NCBI GenBank assembly: GCA_963691655.1
Contig: OY829329.1
Location: forward strand, 7,888,708-7,952,707
Source of the DNA: Toxonevra muliebris
Taxonomy: Eukaryota; Arthropoda; Insecta; Diptera; Pallopteridae
Direction: 5' to 3'
DNA length: 64,000 bases
The position numbers and the translations under genes are program-made. The number at the start of each line of letters is the position of its first letter. Within the stretch, counting starts at the first letter, position 1. Positions 14,079-27,600 of the stretch are shown one piece after another. A model generated the notes under the pieces. It saw only the letters and a program-made list of their open reading frames with translations. It did not search any database and was not told the DNA's origin.

Positions 14079-15757
14079 ATGCATACGCACTATCTTGCAA
14101 TTGCAACCCTTTTCTTATTATATCAACAACGGCAAAAACATTTTGCATTTTGGTTTTATTTTTTGTTTATTTATCTACCAAGTGTGATCTCACTTTTGCC
14201 AAACTATCCATATTTTGTTGTTTGTTCGTGCATTCGTTTGCAATTTACTGAAGCACTTAAACTTTTTTTTCCTTCATAAGCAACGCTTTTATATCATAAT
14301 GATGAAAGCAGCAACCAACTATTGCAATAACCTCAAAAATAAAACAAAAATATAACCTCAAATAAATTTTAGTCATAACCTCAATTTCATGTCCTCTGTT
14401 AAGAGGAGTATAATCCTCATAAATATCAAACAATCTAAAAAAAAAAAAAAAAGTAGGTACTATAAAAAGTTTTATGTTGCGTTAAGTAGCCACAAAACAA
14501 TTTCAATGGGTAACAAAACAAATTGCGGAAATTTTTTTTGGGTGAAATAAAAGAAATGAAAATTCGTCTGGAAAAAAGGGTGAAATTTTTCACTTTTTAA
14601 CCCAAAAATTTATTGCACATTCTTTTTTTGTTCATTTTGCTTTCTTTTTTTCCATAGACAATTGTTGACAATTACATAGATGCTAGTTTGTTCGGTGGGT
14701 TAAAGGGTTATGTAATATCACAAGGGACCGCAATTTACTTTTTCATTGCTGTAGTAGTTAATAACGGATGCTGTATGATGGTGAGGTTATAGGGAATGTA
14801 TGGGTAGTAAAGGATTACCTACGTTAAATTATCGAAAGGTCTTATTAGCGACCGAGTGTAAAATGCATGAAATATGTTCGTTTAATTGAAAGAATGTTAG
14901 GTGAAAGGGTTAAGGTGCAAACATTGAACTGGGGAAATATTGTATATGTAAAAATGAAATGAGAATATACATCTGTATAATATTTAGTAATCCTATTCGA
15001 GAGGTTAAATAATATTCATGTAGTTATTTTCGTTTATGTATAAAATACATATTTCATAAAATTTCTTTCGGATATCTATATACTTATTCTTGTAACAACA
15101 TTCTTGTTCCAAAATTATTAAATTTTAACCCATTTCTAAAAATATAGCTTTGGAAGTATTTTAAAATTCGCTCACTGAACAAAGCATTGCGTCCATCGTT
15201 GTAAAAATCATTGCTTCGGAGAGAGTAAATAATAAATAAGAGAGAGAAAAGACATAAGTAGTAGCATCTTTCAGCATTATCTTATGGAGGATCTGCATCA
15301 ACGTATTTTTTTTAATTTTTGTTTAAAGAGGTATTTTTTGTTTTTAAAAAGTCTCAAAAGTTGCAAGGATTTAGAGACTTTTGAACAAAATTGGTTCAAT
15401 AAAACCCATAAACAGTTAGCAGATTCAAGAGGCCCTCCCCCACTTCAAAGTATTTAGCCTTTATAACTCTTTACTCATCTAATCCATTGCATTAAAATTC
15501 AGAGCAAGATTAAAACGCCTATATTTATACATACTATAGTGGAATACATCCCGCCGACATACACACGACCACCTAAATCAAGATTTTTTTTTATTTCTTA
15601 TATTTTTTTTACTATATTCAAGTTGAATAAACACTTGAATTTGGCAGAAGGTAAAGAGATTGAAAAAATAAAAACGAAAAACTGCAAATACTTAAAATAA
15701 GAAATGCGCTTGAATAAATTTGCTTCATGCTTCTTTCATTCGCCCTCAAAGAAACAG

Positions 15758-15788
15758 AGAATCACATGAAAGATTGACATGTGATTCT
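15758..15788. repeat. 11-bp perfect hairpin
   Basis: AGAATCACATG (15758-15768), a 9-base loop, then CATGTGATTCT (15778-15788). Located in bib intron 3. Confidence 0.8.
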
Positions 15789-17167
15789 TTGGACCACCTG
15801 TCTCTAAGAGATTGTTAAATGTAACAGGATATCAACGACAGATAACGATGGCTGGCAGACATACAAATGTACATATATATAGCGGTACACTGAAGGAAAA
15901 ATATGTGGTAAAATGGAATATTTATAAGTTAAGTGATGAAGGAACGAAAAAAATTAAAATCCCTTCCTTTCCATATTCTCTAAATTGAATCGAATAAAAA
16001 CCATGCTTATCCCCCATGTAAATTAAATCTACCAAGACTTATGTAGCAATAGATATATTGAAACGATTTCAATAAAATCTAGCAATGACCTTGCCCATCC
16101 ACCGTACAAAGTAATGCGGTATTTCCATTAAAGATTATCATGTCAGAACTTTTTATACAGCTTTCAACTTAATCATTTAGTTTTTAACTTAACTAATTTG
16201 ACTAGTTTTCTATTCAATTTCTTGTCGTTACCACACACAGTTAATTTTTTTTTTATTATTATTTAATTATTTATTCAAAAACTTTAAAATACCACCTTAT
16301 TTAATTCAACTAATTTAACATTGAAAAACAATGTAATTTTTTAATTAAATTGTAGTAAAATCATCACTTTATTACTTTTTTTATTTATATTTCTGGCAAC
16401 CATGCCATTTGTTTAAAAACTGTTACCCCATCTGGCAACATTGTAAAAAATATCTTAAATTCTTTTTGACTAATAAATGTTCATTTTCGGACTTTTAATT
16501 AAAGAATAAGTTAACAAACAAAATCAACAATTTTTATCCACAGTGTATGTATATAAAAGTTAATATTTATCTACATCCTTAAAGGTACATAAAGTACGTA
16601 TAAAGTGCATGACAGATACAGGATCTCGTGAGTTTTAAGTTCTTCTTCTTCATTTTTTGTTTATCAAATTGTGTTGTTGCTCTTGTTTGCATTTTGTTTT
16701 TTATGTTGGAACAAACTGACTGACTTCTTAAAAAGTCGATGCCGAAGTTAAGCGAAAGCAAATGAAATTTTTAAACATATAAATATTTTAAATAAGAGGA
16801 AGTTGAAGAATACAAGGAATCTCGAAGTAAATTTAATAGATTAATATCTGTGAATATGGTAACAGCAACATTAAAGTAATTTAAACGAAAAAATAAAGAA
16901 AATTTATAGGAAAGTAATGTGCAGTGCATATGTAATTTAAAATTTATTCATGCCTAATTTACAATAGGTAATTCTTTAAATTTCAGTTTTGCATTTTTTC
17001 AATGAGAATAAATTATAATTCTGTAATCGTATTCCAACTATCAAAGAAAAAATATTCTTTGTTCTTCTTTTTTAATGCCAGATTTACCTGCTAAACAAAA
17101 TTTAAAAAATATTATCGATTTTTAGTAATCTATATGAAGTTATTCCAACTAAAGTGTATAAAATAAT

Positions 17168-17290
17168 CCCTGTTTAATCGACACCCGTTTAATTACGTTT
17201 CCCGTTTAATTGCACTCAAAATTTTACATTTTTAATTCAAAATGTACTCAAATTCCTCGGTTAATTGCATTCCCCCGGTTGATTGGACCA
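17168..17290. repeat. Pogo/Tigger-like terminal repeat cluster
   Basis: Repeated units of the form CCCGTTTAATTGCACTC and CTCGGTTAATTGCATTC occur four to five times, ending in CCCCGGTTGATTGGACC. This layered CTCGGTTAATCGG style is typical of pogo/Tigger transposon ends. A second partial copy, same orientation, is at 19339-19365. No transposase remains were seen between them. Confidence 0.45.
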
Positions 17291-18088
17291 GAAATTGTAC
17301 AGTTTCACCAACGCAATTAAGCAGAATTATTGTATTCAACATCAGATTTACTTTAGCTTTAGCTGCCCCTAAAATTCATAAAAAACAATAAACGGAAATG
17401 TATATAAAAATCAGCCACGTGTCCAAGTTTCACGCCAAACAACTTGTAACGTTGTCTTTCTTCATAATTTTTTATTTTGTTTTTTAACCCTGCTACTACT
17501 GCTGTGCATGTGCAGCTGTACAAAACAGACACACCGCATCACAAATACATACATGCATGCATACATATGTATGTAGGTATATGAAATTAACAACCCATTT
17601 GAATCAAATCGGCCAGCGCCATGTTTACGGATGTGAGCATGTGTATGTGGACACCGTCGTCACTAAGTCAGTCAAAATAATTCACGTTCTGCATACCAAA
17701 GTGAAGAAAGAAGTCAACTAAAAATAATGAAGAATGGACAGAAGACGCTTTAATTGTACTGCATCGTTGTTCGATGTCTCTTTATGATTTTGATGATACA
17801 CAAACCAAAAAAAAAAAATTATAAAAAAAAAATTAAAGGTCTTATTTGGAACGTGCTCTTCGTGATAGTTATTTTATAATCTTGTTTTAAAATTACTGTA
17901 ACTCAAAGGAGTATTATTTGTAAAAAAGTTTGGTATATAAGGAAAATATTTTGATTATATTCTTACAAGTTTAATAAAAACTTAGAACGAAACATTATCC
18001 ATTTAAAAACTTAAGTTCATAGCTCTAAAATGTTTGATGTTTTTTACAAATCGTCAATGAAATCTTTTCTTTAGAAAGAGGTAATGTG

Positions 18089-18109
18089 CCCTCTCAGATG
18101 CTGAGAGGG
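18089..18109. repeat. 9-bp GC-rich perfect hairpin
   Basis: CCCTCTCAG, loop ATG, then CTGAGAGGG. It stands out as a compact, stable stem in AT-rich intron sequence. Confidence 0.85.
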
Positions 18110-19338
18110 AAACTAACCTTAGCTGTCAAACTGTGAAGTGAGAGCACTGAGCGTACTGGTTTCTTCTGTACCACGAAACACACACACACTTCATGTACTC
18201 ATATACGTTATGGATACACACACACACACGTTATGCAGTCAATGCAATTTTTGATTTGACAGTAGAATCCAGTAGTTGGTTGCTATTAATAAGCCATGCT
18301 TTGAACGAGTAAGCGCATATGCCTTCTTTTTTTGTTTACATCAGTAATTTACTCTCAAAAAGACTTTCTGAGAGCAACTTGTGGCAAATTTCTTGTAGAT
18401 ATAAACTTCGGTCATTAGATGAAACTTTTTAACTCAGGGCTCCAATTTTTGAAGATATTTCTGTTGTCTTTAAATTCATGCACTTGATGAAATATATCAT
18501 AGGATAAAAATTTCATAGGTCAGCGTTTTTCAGGCTCAAGAACTAAAATAGAATCGCAATCTAGCAACAAAAGTCTTCGATTAATTCTAATGCCTGATTT
18601 TCGCTGTGTCAAATCCAATCAAATTTGCTAACATGATGGCAAATTTCATATGGGAAATTCTATCTTTCTCTCTCTTAGGCATGGAATATGGCATAGTCAA
18701 AATCATCGTGTTTCATGTATATACCATAATAAGTAATACATGTTTAAGTGATGCTTTAGTTGCAACATCCTAAAATACTTCAAAAATTACCCCAAAAATT
18801 TAAAATTGCTATTGCTGCTGGTACTCAACAAAAACATATATATTTTATTATTACAAAAAGAACAAAATACATTATTCACTTTAAAAATCATATGAAGATA
18901 TACTACATACATACTACATGTCTCTTAATTTTTTAAGTTGATACAAAAAAGACGAAAAGAATTTTTAGAATATTTTTTAAGTGTTCAGTTCAGCAACTAA
19001 GTGAGCATGTGTGCATGGTTGGTTGTTTTTTTCGAAGCATGTGACAATGATGTCAAAAAAGTGGCTGAGTGGCAGTAACAGTTCAATAACTTAATCCAGC
19101 TGCTGTTTTATTTTTCATATAGTATGAGACAGCAGTCCAAAAGCTAAATCGATTAACTCCTCAGAAGAAAATACAGGAGAAAATTAATTTGAAAATATGC
19201 CTACATGTTTATACGGAATTTTTTTTTGAACTAAAATATAAATTAAAAAGAAAACAGAAAAATTGACTTAAACGTTTTAGCTTGTAAACAACTTAGATAT
19301 ATATGATTATGTACAGGGTGTTAAATTACTATTGTAAA

Positions 19339-19365
19339 CATTTAATCGTGCGCGTTTAATTATAA
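19339..19365. repeat. Second copy of the pogo-like terminal motif
   Basis: CATTTAATCG followed by GCGCGTTTAATTATA aligns, with small differences and a one- to two-base gap, to TGTTTAATCGACACCCG plus TTTAATTACG at 17171-17196, in direct orientation. Confidence 0.4.
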
Positions 19366-22315
19366 CTTGTAGTATGATAGAATGTAAAGAATGTTAAGAA
19401 CGTTAAGAATGTGGTCTATTTATTAGTATCATTGCGAATTTATACAATTAAAATAATATGCCTACACATTGATACCCTTAAATAAGAACTACGACTAAAT
19501 GCCTTAAAATTAGGAGCAAAAGCAATGAAGTGTAAAATTGTAAAAATGTAAAAAAGAATTGAATTCAGTAAATTCTTCCATTATTTTTCTTAATTAAACT
19601 AAAAAAAAAATAAATACAAATATGTGGTGCAGGCACTCCCGGTAGAAATGAAACTTTGTGGTTTATTTGAAAATTATTATAAAACATTTATTAACACATT
19701 TTGTTAAAGTTTTTGCCGGCTTCTCTTTTCTCTCTCTCTCTCTTTTTGTTTTTCTTTTTTTCTGTTGATACTCTCTACACTTATCGACAGAGACGTCTTC
19801 CGTCTCTCGGGACTCTCACTAAAGCACATGAGATAAGACTGAGAGAAGTCGTCTCCCTGCTTGATTGTATTTAGCCGATCCCCATATGTTCTCGTTCGTT
19901 AAACACTAACAACTACATAACTTTGTTTCTTATTTGTTTTAGTATGAGTGCAAAGAAAACGCGATTTCCCGTTGCAGAATTTTCAATTCACAGCCCCACT
20001 AAAAAAGTTTAATTTCAATAATGAATTGTAAATTATTCATTAACTAATTTTTTAAGACTCAATTATGCAAACGTAACGTAGAAATTATATATATAATATA
20101 AAATGATTAGTGCATTTGCTTGGAACGAATGATCTTCGGAAGCTTAAGAGTTATCGAGTTAAGTTAGGTTCAGTTCGAGCTCTTCTGGCTTTTTTTTCAT
20201 TTTGCACACGATAGATGGCGTTAAGGTGTATTTTCATTGCGATTTGACTTGCAATTTAGAATGCATGTATGTTTCGTCATGACAAAATGGACCCGATAGG
20301 AGGCACTGGGGTGGAGTTATTTCGAATAAAAAAAATCTAGGAAGGCAAAACAACGTTTATAATTTCTGTAAACACTTGCACGCATTGCTAATGTGACAGA
20401 ATCTTTACGATACTATTCGTTGCGTTTCATTAGTTGAGCCTTTAGAAGCTGCGCAGTGTAGAAAAATCGTTTTTTTTTTTCTGTTTTTGATTTTTTTCGA
20501 CTCTGACAAGTCTCTAATCCAGTGATTCTGCACGCCATGGTGACCGCATCTTTAATCGGTTCTTTTAAATTTGTTTTTTTTTTTTAATTTAAAATCCTTT
20601 AGTTTAAATCTTTTTTCTTTTGACGTAAATCTAAGCCAATTAATTTTCGCCACAAAAAAAAATATGAAATCAAAACATATGTTTCAAATATTTTGCAATA
20701 ATCCTAAAAACTTGTTCGTACGACAAGAAGACAAAGACAGCAACTCAAGGAAGGACCCTAAGGGCAGATGATAATGACTGAAAAAAGTGTGTGAGGCTTA
20801 TCGTCATCGGAACGTGACTCAAAATAAAAGAAACGAAAAATATAAGAAATCTTTTATACTCGATAAAAGAAAAAGAAAATTAACAAAACAGATGTTAAAC
20901 AGGCATTACTTTAAAGCACAATATCCATACATACATTCAAAGATAGCATCGACGATGATGGCAAGGCGAAAACAAAAAATGAAAAATGGAGCGTTTTTAA
21001 GTATTATTAAAAAAAACCCAAAGTGATTCAAATTTCTTCTTTCAAAATGCCAACCAACGTCGTTCGTTATTTCTTTAACGAAATGAAACCAAAAAATAAC
21101 AGATAAATAAAAAATCAAAAAAAAAAAAACAATAATCACTGCCAAGTAGGTATATGTGTTAGTACTACTTGTGTATCTCAAAGTATCCTGTGCGCAAAAT
21201 ACGCATGCGCAGCTTGTGCGTGTGTGCTGCTGCGTAAAATGTTGCCTCCTTTGTTCGTTTGCACCTACACAAATACTAATTCTACCAGGCTGACAGGGAT
21301 TGGTACAGGAATTCTTGATCATCATCATTATAATCATTCTTCTGACACGCATGAAAATATCCTAGAAAAGACTGTACCCAAAAACTGAATACAAACCAAA
21401 ACTATTTGAAATGCACATGCTCATATTTCTTTCTTTTGTTAAAAAAAAAACAAAAATGAGGGAAATGTTTTCTTCTTTAATTTTTCTTCTTTTTACTTTA
21501 TACTGTAAATCTCAGCGCAGATGTTTTCTATGAGATTATAAATGCGTACATATGTGTGTGTGTGTGGTTGTGTATTAGAAATAGTATAGGAATTTCAAAT
21601 AGCCAGAACAGGATGTTTGTACCCCCTATAAAATTCGAACAGGGAATGAACGTTAAAGGACATTCGTGTATCTTCAAAAAAAGGGGATTGCAGGTTTATT
21701 TCATTTGATTTGTCATTCTTGTTATTTTTGTTTCATCAGATGCTACCTGGATATTACAACTACTACAAAGTGGTAGAAAATTCTATAGGTAATAGAACAA
21801 AACTGAAATAAAAACGGAAAAACGTTTCAATTCAAAGCATGATGCCAAAATATTATACTAGCAAATTGAAAGAAGCGGAAATGTTATTGGAATTGAATGT
21901 ATATAAGTTGACAGAAGCTTTATATTATAACAGATTTTCGCTATTGAAATATAATTATCTATTGATGATTAACAAATAAAATAATAAAATGCGTTCCTGA
22001 AACCAGCAGTACACACACTCTGAGTGAGCCCAAAGAGATTTCGGAATGGAGGTTATAGATTTACTGTCCCCCTTTCCTTTACTAAGTATTAAACTACGAA
22101 AACATCGGACCCAAGCTATTTTTTCTAGGTAGGGGTAGCTGATAATATTAATGTAATGTTTAGAAACGCAGTCACTAAATGGGCACGAGTTGTTGTTGCT
22201 TCAATATAAAACGAAAGATTAAGAGAGAGAGCGAGAGGGTAAGATATGACCACCACCGTCACCAAATGAATTGGCTTTAAATCTTTTTGATTTTGATTGA
22301 TGTACATTTTCTTGC

Positions 22316-22369
22316 TCGCTCTATCACTCATTTCTCGCTCATTCTAGCAGCACTCATGTGATAGAGCGA
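22316..22369. repeat. 12-bp perfect inverted repeat
   Basis: TCGCTCTATCAC (22316-22327) and its exact complement GTGATAGAGCGA (22358-22369), separated by 30 bases, in bib intron 3. Confidence 0.8.
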
Positions 22370-24602
22370 AATTTGTGAGAAAAAGAGAGAATTTCCCATA
22401 GTGAAACACTTACATGCTTGTTGAAAAAAAAATTTGATCGTCTATAGGCCGCTTAAGTCCCGTAACATATTTCCGCGAAAATGTGAAAAGAGAGCAAACG
22501 TGCTCAGCAAACTCGTTGCACATATATACAATGAAAAATTGCTATGTGTGTGTGTGTGTAGAACTTTTCTTGACAATTCGCAGAATCTATACTCAATGTA
22601 TCACAAACCACCTTTGACATTTTCGCTCAAATATGCAGTTACGGCGAAATTCTTCGTAACATTTTCCAATAACAACAAATTATTCTCACACATCTTCGCT
22701 GAAATATATGAGAGGCCTAAGAAAGTTTATTTTTAGAAATAAGTAAAATCGAATGAATGGAATGAATTGGACATGGTATTTTGCACTAGCAAATTCAAGG
22801 AGTGGGGGGGAACTTTGAAGGGAAAATTTGAAAAATATCAACATTCCAGTATAAAGAAGGAAAAGTCGTGTTTTGATCTTGGACAATCCGAAACCAATTT
22901 CAAGCACACATTTCCTATTACCTAATGCTTGGTTTTCACTATGTCATATTCTCTGTCAAAGAGAGAATTTCCTACATGCTAACTTACTGCAAATTTGATT
23001 GATTTCAAAATTAAATGAAATTGGGTAGACGAAATCAAGTGGGTGAGGTATCTTTCATACTAAACCGTCTGAAAGTCTTTGTTAAGTCCGAATTTCGTGG
23101 AAGAGTTTTTCGTATTGTGAACTTTGAAGGTACTTCGTGAAGGTCCATGAATTAAATTATTAATTAATTGATTTGAAGATTTTTAAAAAAGATTTCAAAC
23201 AAATTTATAAATTTTGTGAAATGTGCAGAAAGTAAAAGTTAATATTGGTTATTTTTATTTGTTTGCATTGAGTTAATAATTAGGAACCGCTCACATATAT
23301 GGGCAAAGATAAAGAAATCAACAAATTACATTTAATAACACTGTACTTGATACAATTTCAAAAGCATTTCTGAAAACATTAATAACTCAACAATGAATCC
23401 TTAAAAATTACATACAGAACACATAAAGTATAAAGTACAAAGTAGAAAGTGGCACAACGGTTAAAAGTAAATAAATATTTGGCATGGGCACATCTGCCAA
23501 GCATCTTTTGCAGTTTTACAAGTTTCACATACATACACACAACAACAGCAACATATTTATCTTCCTTCCTTTTTTCCAGAGTTGGCTTGTTTCAGTGTGA
23601 CTCCAAATAAATTGCACTTCTCAAAATATCAAGAAAAAAAGAAAGAACCAAAAAAAAAAATAAAATAAAAATAAAAAACAACCAATTTTCTACTATATAT
23701 AACAAAAATATACATACATATGTATATGCATACGTACAATGTATGTATGATTGTATGTATACATGGGAGGGAAACCACAATACAGAAGTCGGTTACGCAA
23801 AAAAGTAAAGTTAAGCTTAAGAATGAAGCAATTTTTTTTTTTTTTTTAGCTTTTTCTCTTCAGAGTTATCAATATGAAGAATATGTTTTGTTTGTTTCAA
23901 TATAAAGTGATGTTAGTGTGTATAAATGCATGCCAGGGAGTGTGAAATAAATTCCTACGACAAAATGTAATGAGCTTTTAATGCACTGCATTTGGTAACA
24001 GATTGGAAGCAGTTTGAGTATGCCATACATATATGAGAAGAAATCCAATTCTCAGTGTGTAATAATAGAAGTGGTTGATAGAACTGTGAGCTTTGAAGTT
24101 GACCAACGCAGAGTGGTGAGCACTTTACCTTTCCAACAATATAAATTTCAAGCGAATAAGTTGACGTTATCGTAGGTAAAAAGGGTGATAATAAAGGTGC
24201 GCTTTAATGCTTCCACAGTTGTGCATCAGAATGCATTTGCAACACTCATCTCATTTTCTCGACGTTGGGATATGATGAGAAAAATTGTTTTAGTATTATT
24301 TCTATTTTCAGATAATGACGTTAATCATTTATTGTTTAGATACACACAAATGTAAGTCCCATATTTTAAAAGTAAGTAGTTGCCTTTTGAGTAATAAAAG
24401 TAAAAATAAAATAATTTCTTCTTAAACTCTTGTTTTTTTTTTTTTTTTTTTTGCCATATTTTCCTTAACGAAAGACGAAAGAAAGTTCTCTGTCTCATTT
24501 AATTACACATAATTATAAGTTCTTTATCTTGTTGCTAAAACTCTCTACCAAACTTGTAATTAAACTATATTCCATTGGGATAGTGAAGAAATGAAAACTT
24601 AC

Positions 24603-27600
24603 CCATAAAGTAACGCTGCACCGGCAATGCCACCACCGCATTGCGCTGTTATATACATAGCCGCACGTATGGGCGATATAGCGCGTATCACACATGATGC
24701 TAACGTAACTGCAGGATTAATGTGAGCACCTGTTAATGGGAAATCAAATAAAATGCAATTAAAAATGATTATCGTGAATTTTACATTACACAAGTACATA
24801 AGAAGCTTAGAATTAAGCACAGGAATGTTTATAATTTAAGTATGTACCTGTATACATTGAGGGGAAATACAATAAACTTAACTAAAATCGTATAGTAGTT
24901 GATTCAGGAAAAATTAAAGAAAGTGCGTGAAGGAAACATCAGCGATGGATGATATAATGTTTTTCAATTATTTCTTAATTACGAGGATAGAGTGAATATT
25001 TACGCACTTTTCTATAAGATGGTGGTGCGATTGTAATTTATTTATGAATAGTAGCTTCCTTTCTGTTAATGCTCTATTAATTTCGGCGAATTGATGACAT
25101 GCAGCGACGCAAATATATAGCGTTGTTGTGCAGTGATTGAAATTACTCTCTCAATCTCTCTCTCTTCGGTTTTTTCGTTTTATATAGGAAACAATAACAA
25201 TTCTGTCTCCACGGCGAAAACTGTTGTCAATGTGAAACCGCCATTAGAAACAAAAGCGGAAACAGCGAAATAGTGCTCTCTGTGACTTATTTGTCTCTCC
25301 AAACTTAAAAAATGGCTGGTTAGGAATAATTTTTTATCAAATCAAAAAGTCATCGCCGAAACAAAGGTTTCTTTTATAGACTTAGAAAAATCTTATTATT
25401 TGGAGGGTTCAAAAGAGCTAAAAAATCGTTGAGTGAAGTGTATGGAGTTACATTCAGCAATAAAACAAAAATTTTGTCAAAAAAAAAATATATATATATC
25501 CAAAAAGTGTCACTTTATCCTCGTATATATTGATTGAATATTTGTTAGAAATTGAAAGCCCGTATTATTCAGACTCCAGTCCAGTTTTAGAACCTGAATC
25601 TAGAGAGATTTTTAGGCGAAACTTTTTTTAAATCTTGACATAGTAAAACAATTTTTTTTCGCAGATTTGGAGCGTTAAAATTCGATGGAATCTGACAAGA
25701 TTTGTTTTTGGACCCGGTTAAAGTTGTGACAAAAAATAGGTTCCATCACGGGTATGCCACAAAGCTTTGAAGCGCCCCTGTATATGTATAAAAAATTTTC
25801 TATAAATCGAAAACATATGCACATAAGTATGTAAATCCATTTTCAAAACAAATTAAATTGACGTGAATGTCAACGCAACCATACATAAAAACAAACAAAA
25901 ACAACAACATCGACGTCATTATAATCATCCTCAAACTTATCCCCACCAAACTTTTTTTTATGGTAATTTCATGAAAGAACAAAATGCTCCCCCTTTTAGT
26001 TCCCACGCGTATATACATACCTACATACATACAACATCGCCACAACACGAAAATCGAACACAAAGCTATGAAATTTTTCTTTGCCTTTTTCTTAGTTTAC
26101 ATGTACTCACATATATATGTACTTAGTTGTTGTTGTCGTTGTAGTTATATTGTAGAACTTAAGACTTTAATAATTATTAAATATGCGCATTGTTGCACTA
26201 CTTACCCGATATATGAATGAAACACTGGGTTAATGTTGCCATTGCCAATCCAGATGCCAGTGCCGTTGCGAGAAGAACTGACGAAACGCTAGCACCCACG
26301 CCGGCGCCAGCTGCCGCCCCACAAACGATAAACACATAAAAAAACGATGCTAAACATTCGCTTATAATGGATCTGCAAATAAATACATACATAGTTAGTA
26401 AAATTATAAAATAGTATTAAAAGGAAAACAATTTATTTTATTGGTATTTAATAATGATTTACTTGAATTGGTGTATGTATTTAAGAGTATGTAATAACGC
26501 CACTGCACGCTATCATATATTCACATAAACATATGCATGCAACTATGCAAATTTTCATAAAACATGTAGAACTTAATATTAGTCTTTTCAATTTCTTAGA
26601 TCTTTTAACAATTTCAAGTCTCCAAATCAAGTCCTTCCTATGCCGAGGGGTTGAAATTTCGTCATTTGTGAAAGTGAAACAATCAAACAAACAATTGCTT
26701 TGAATATGGGTATATACTGCCGTATAAAATAAGGATAAGCTATACTGGTTTTTTGTTCGAATTGATTTATTGATAACCATTGAATTCTAGACATGGTTTC
26801 CTACGCGTTAGGGTGCTCTAACGCTCGTTTTTGATGTAACAACTGGCAATCCATGAGAGCAACGTGCGCACTTATTTTCATTACAAATCTTCTGATGATA
26901 TTTCCTAAAATGTTGACTTGGTTGAAACAAAAATAATGACATACCGACGATTAGACAGGGGGGCCTGGCCTTATCAACTCAGTTTTCGATCTTGATCAAA
27001 AATGTATAGCCATGTCCATACCCACTCCATAACTACACTCAAGGAGGAGAGAGAGAGATGCAGAGAAAGTTTCTTTGCGTGAGGCAAATACAAATACACA
27101 AATCAATTGATAAAAAAGCAACAGTGTGTAAAGTATGTTATCACATCATAGAGAGGGAAAGAGAGATACGGCTTTCTCTATGTGGGGCGAATACAAATCA
27201 GCAAACCAGCCAAAAGTGCTCCGAGTGCAGAATTTTGTTTTTGTATTTTCAACTCTCTGGCATAAAAACATTATGCAAACGATCTCAGACAGCGCGGCGA
27301 AATTATAACACATGATAGCACCGTTAACTCTCTCTTGTTTCTTTTTTTTTTATATGAAGAGACTCAGAACTGTCAAAATCTTTTTTTTTTTGTCAATTCC
27401 CCATTCATTTTTTTTTTTTTTTGTATTTTTGACATTTCTGTGTTTTTATAGCAACAAAGCACTATGTTGTTATTGTCTTGTACTTGTTGTAATGCTGCTA
27501 CCACCTAGAGTAATTCTCCTATGGGCCAGAGAGTAGCCCGCGTGCAAAAGAGTATAAGAAATTTCACACGTACAGGGAAAAAGAGATCAACCGAACATTG

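Larger units (their letters stand above)
1..24602 (-). other. bib: bib intron 3 (incomplete, runs off the left edge)
   Basis: No open frame here has bib-like or any other recognisable coding character, and the C-terminal half of bib (second NPA box and long Gln-rich tail) is not found. The stretch after the donor at 24602/24601 is therefore read as intron. It holds two Tc1 transposase remnants, a degenerate ATTCAGA repeat field, a mariner-type MITE, tRNA-like units, pogo-like ends, several perfect hairpins, a GT microsatellite and many ACATACATATGTATG tracts, all listed separately. An independent small gene or enhancer inside it cannot be excluded. Confidence 0.6.

Noticed and set aside
20906..21352. 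148-codon open frame on the minus strand inside bib intron 3
   Set aside because: Low-complexity Ile/Phe/Met-rich translation of AT-rich repeats, no domain or family resemblance, no splice or promoter support.
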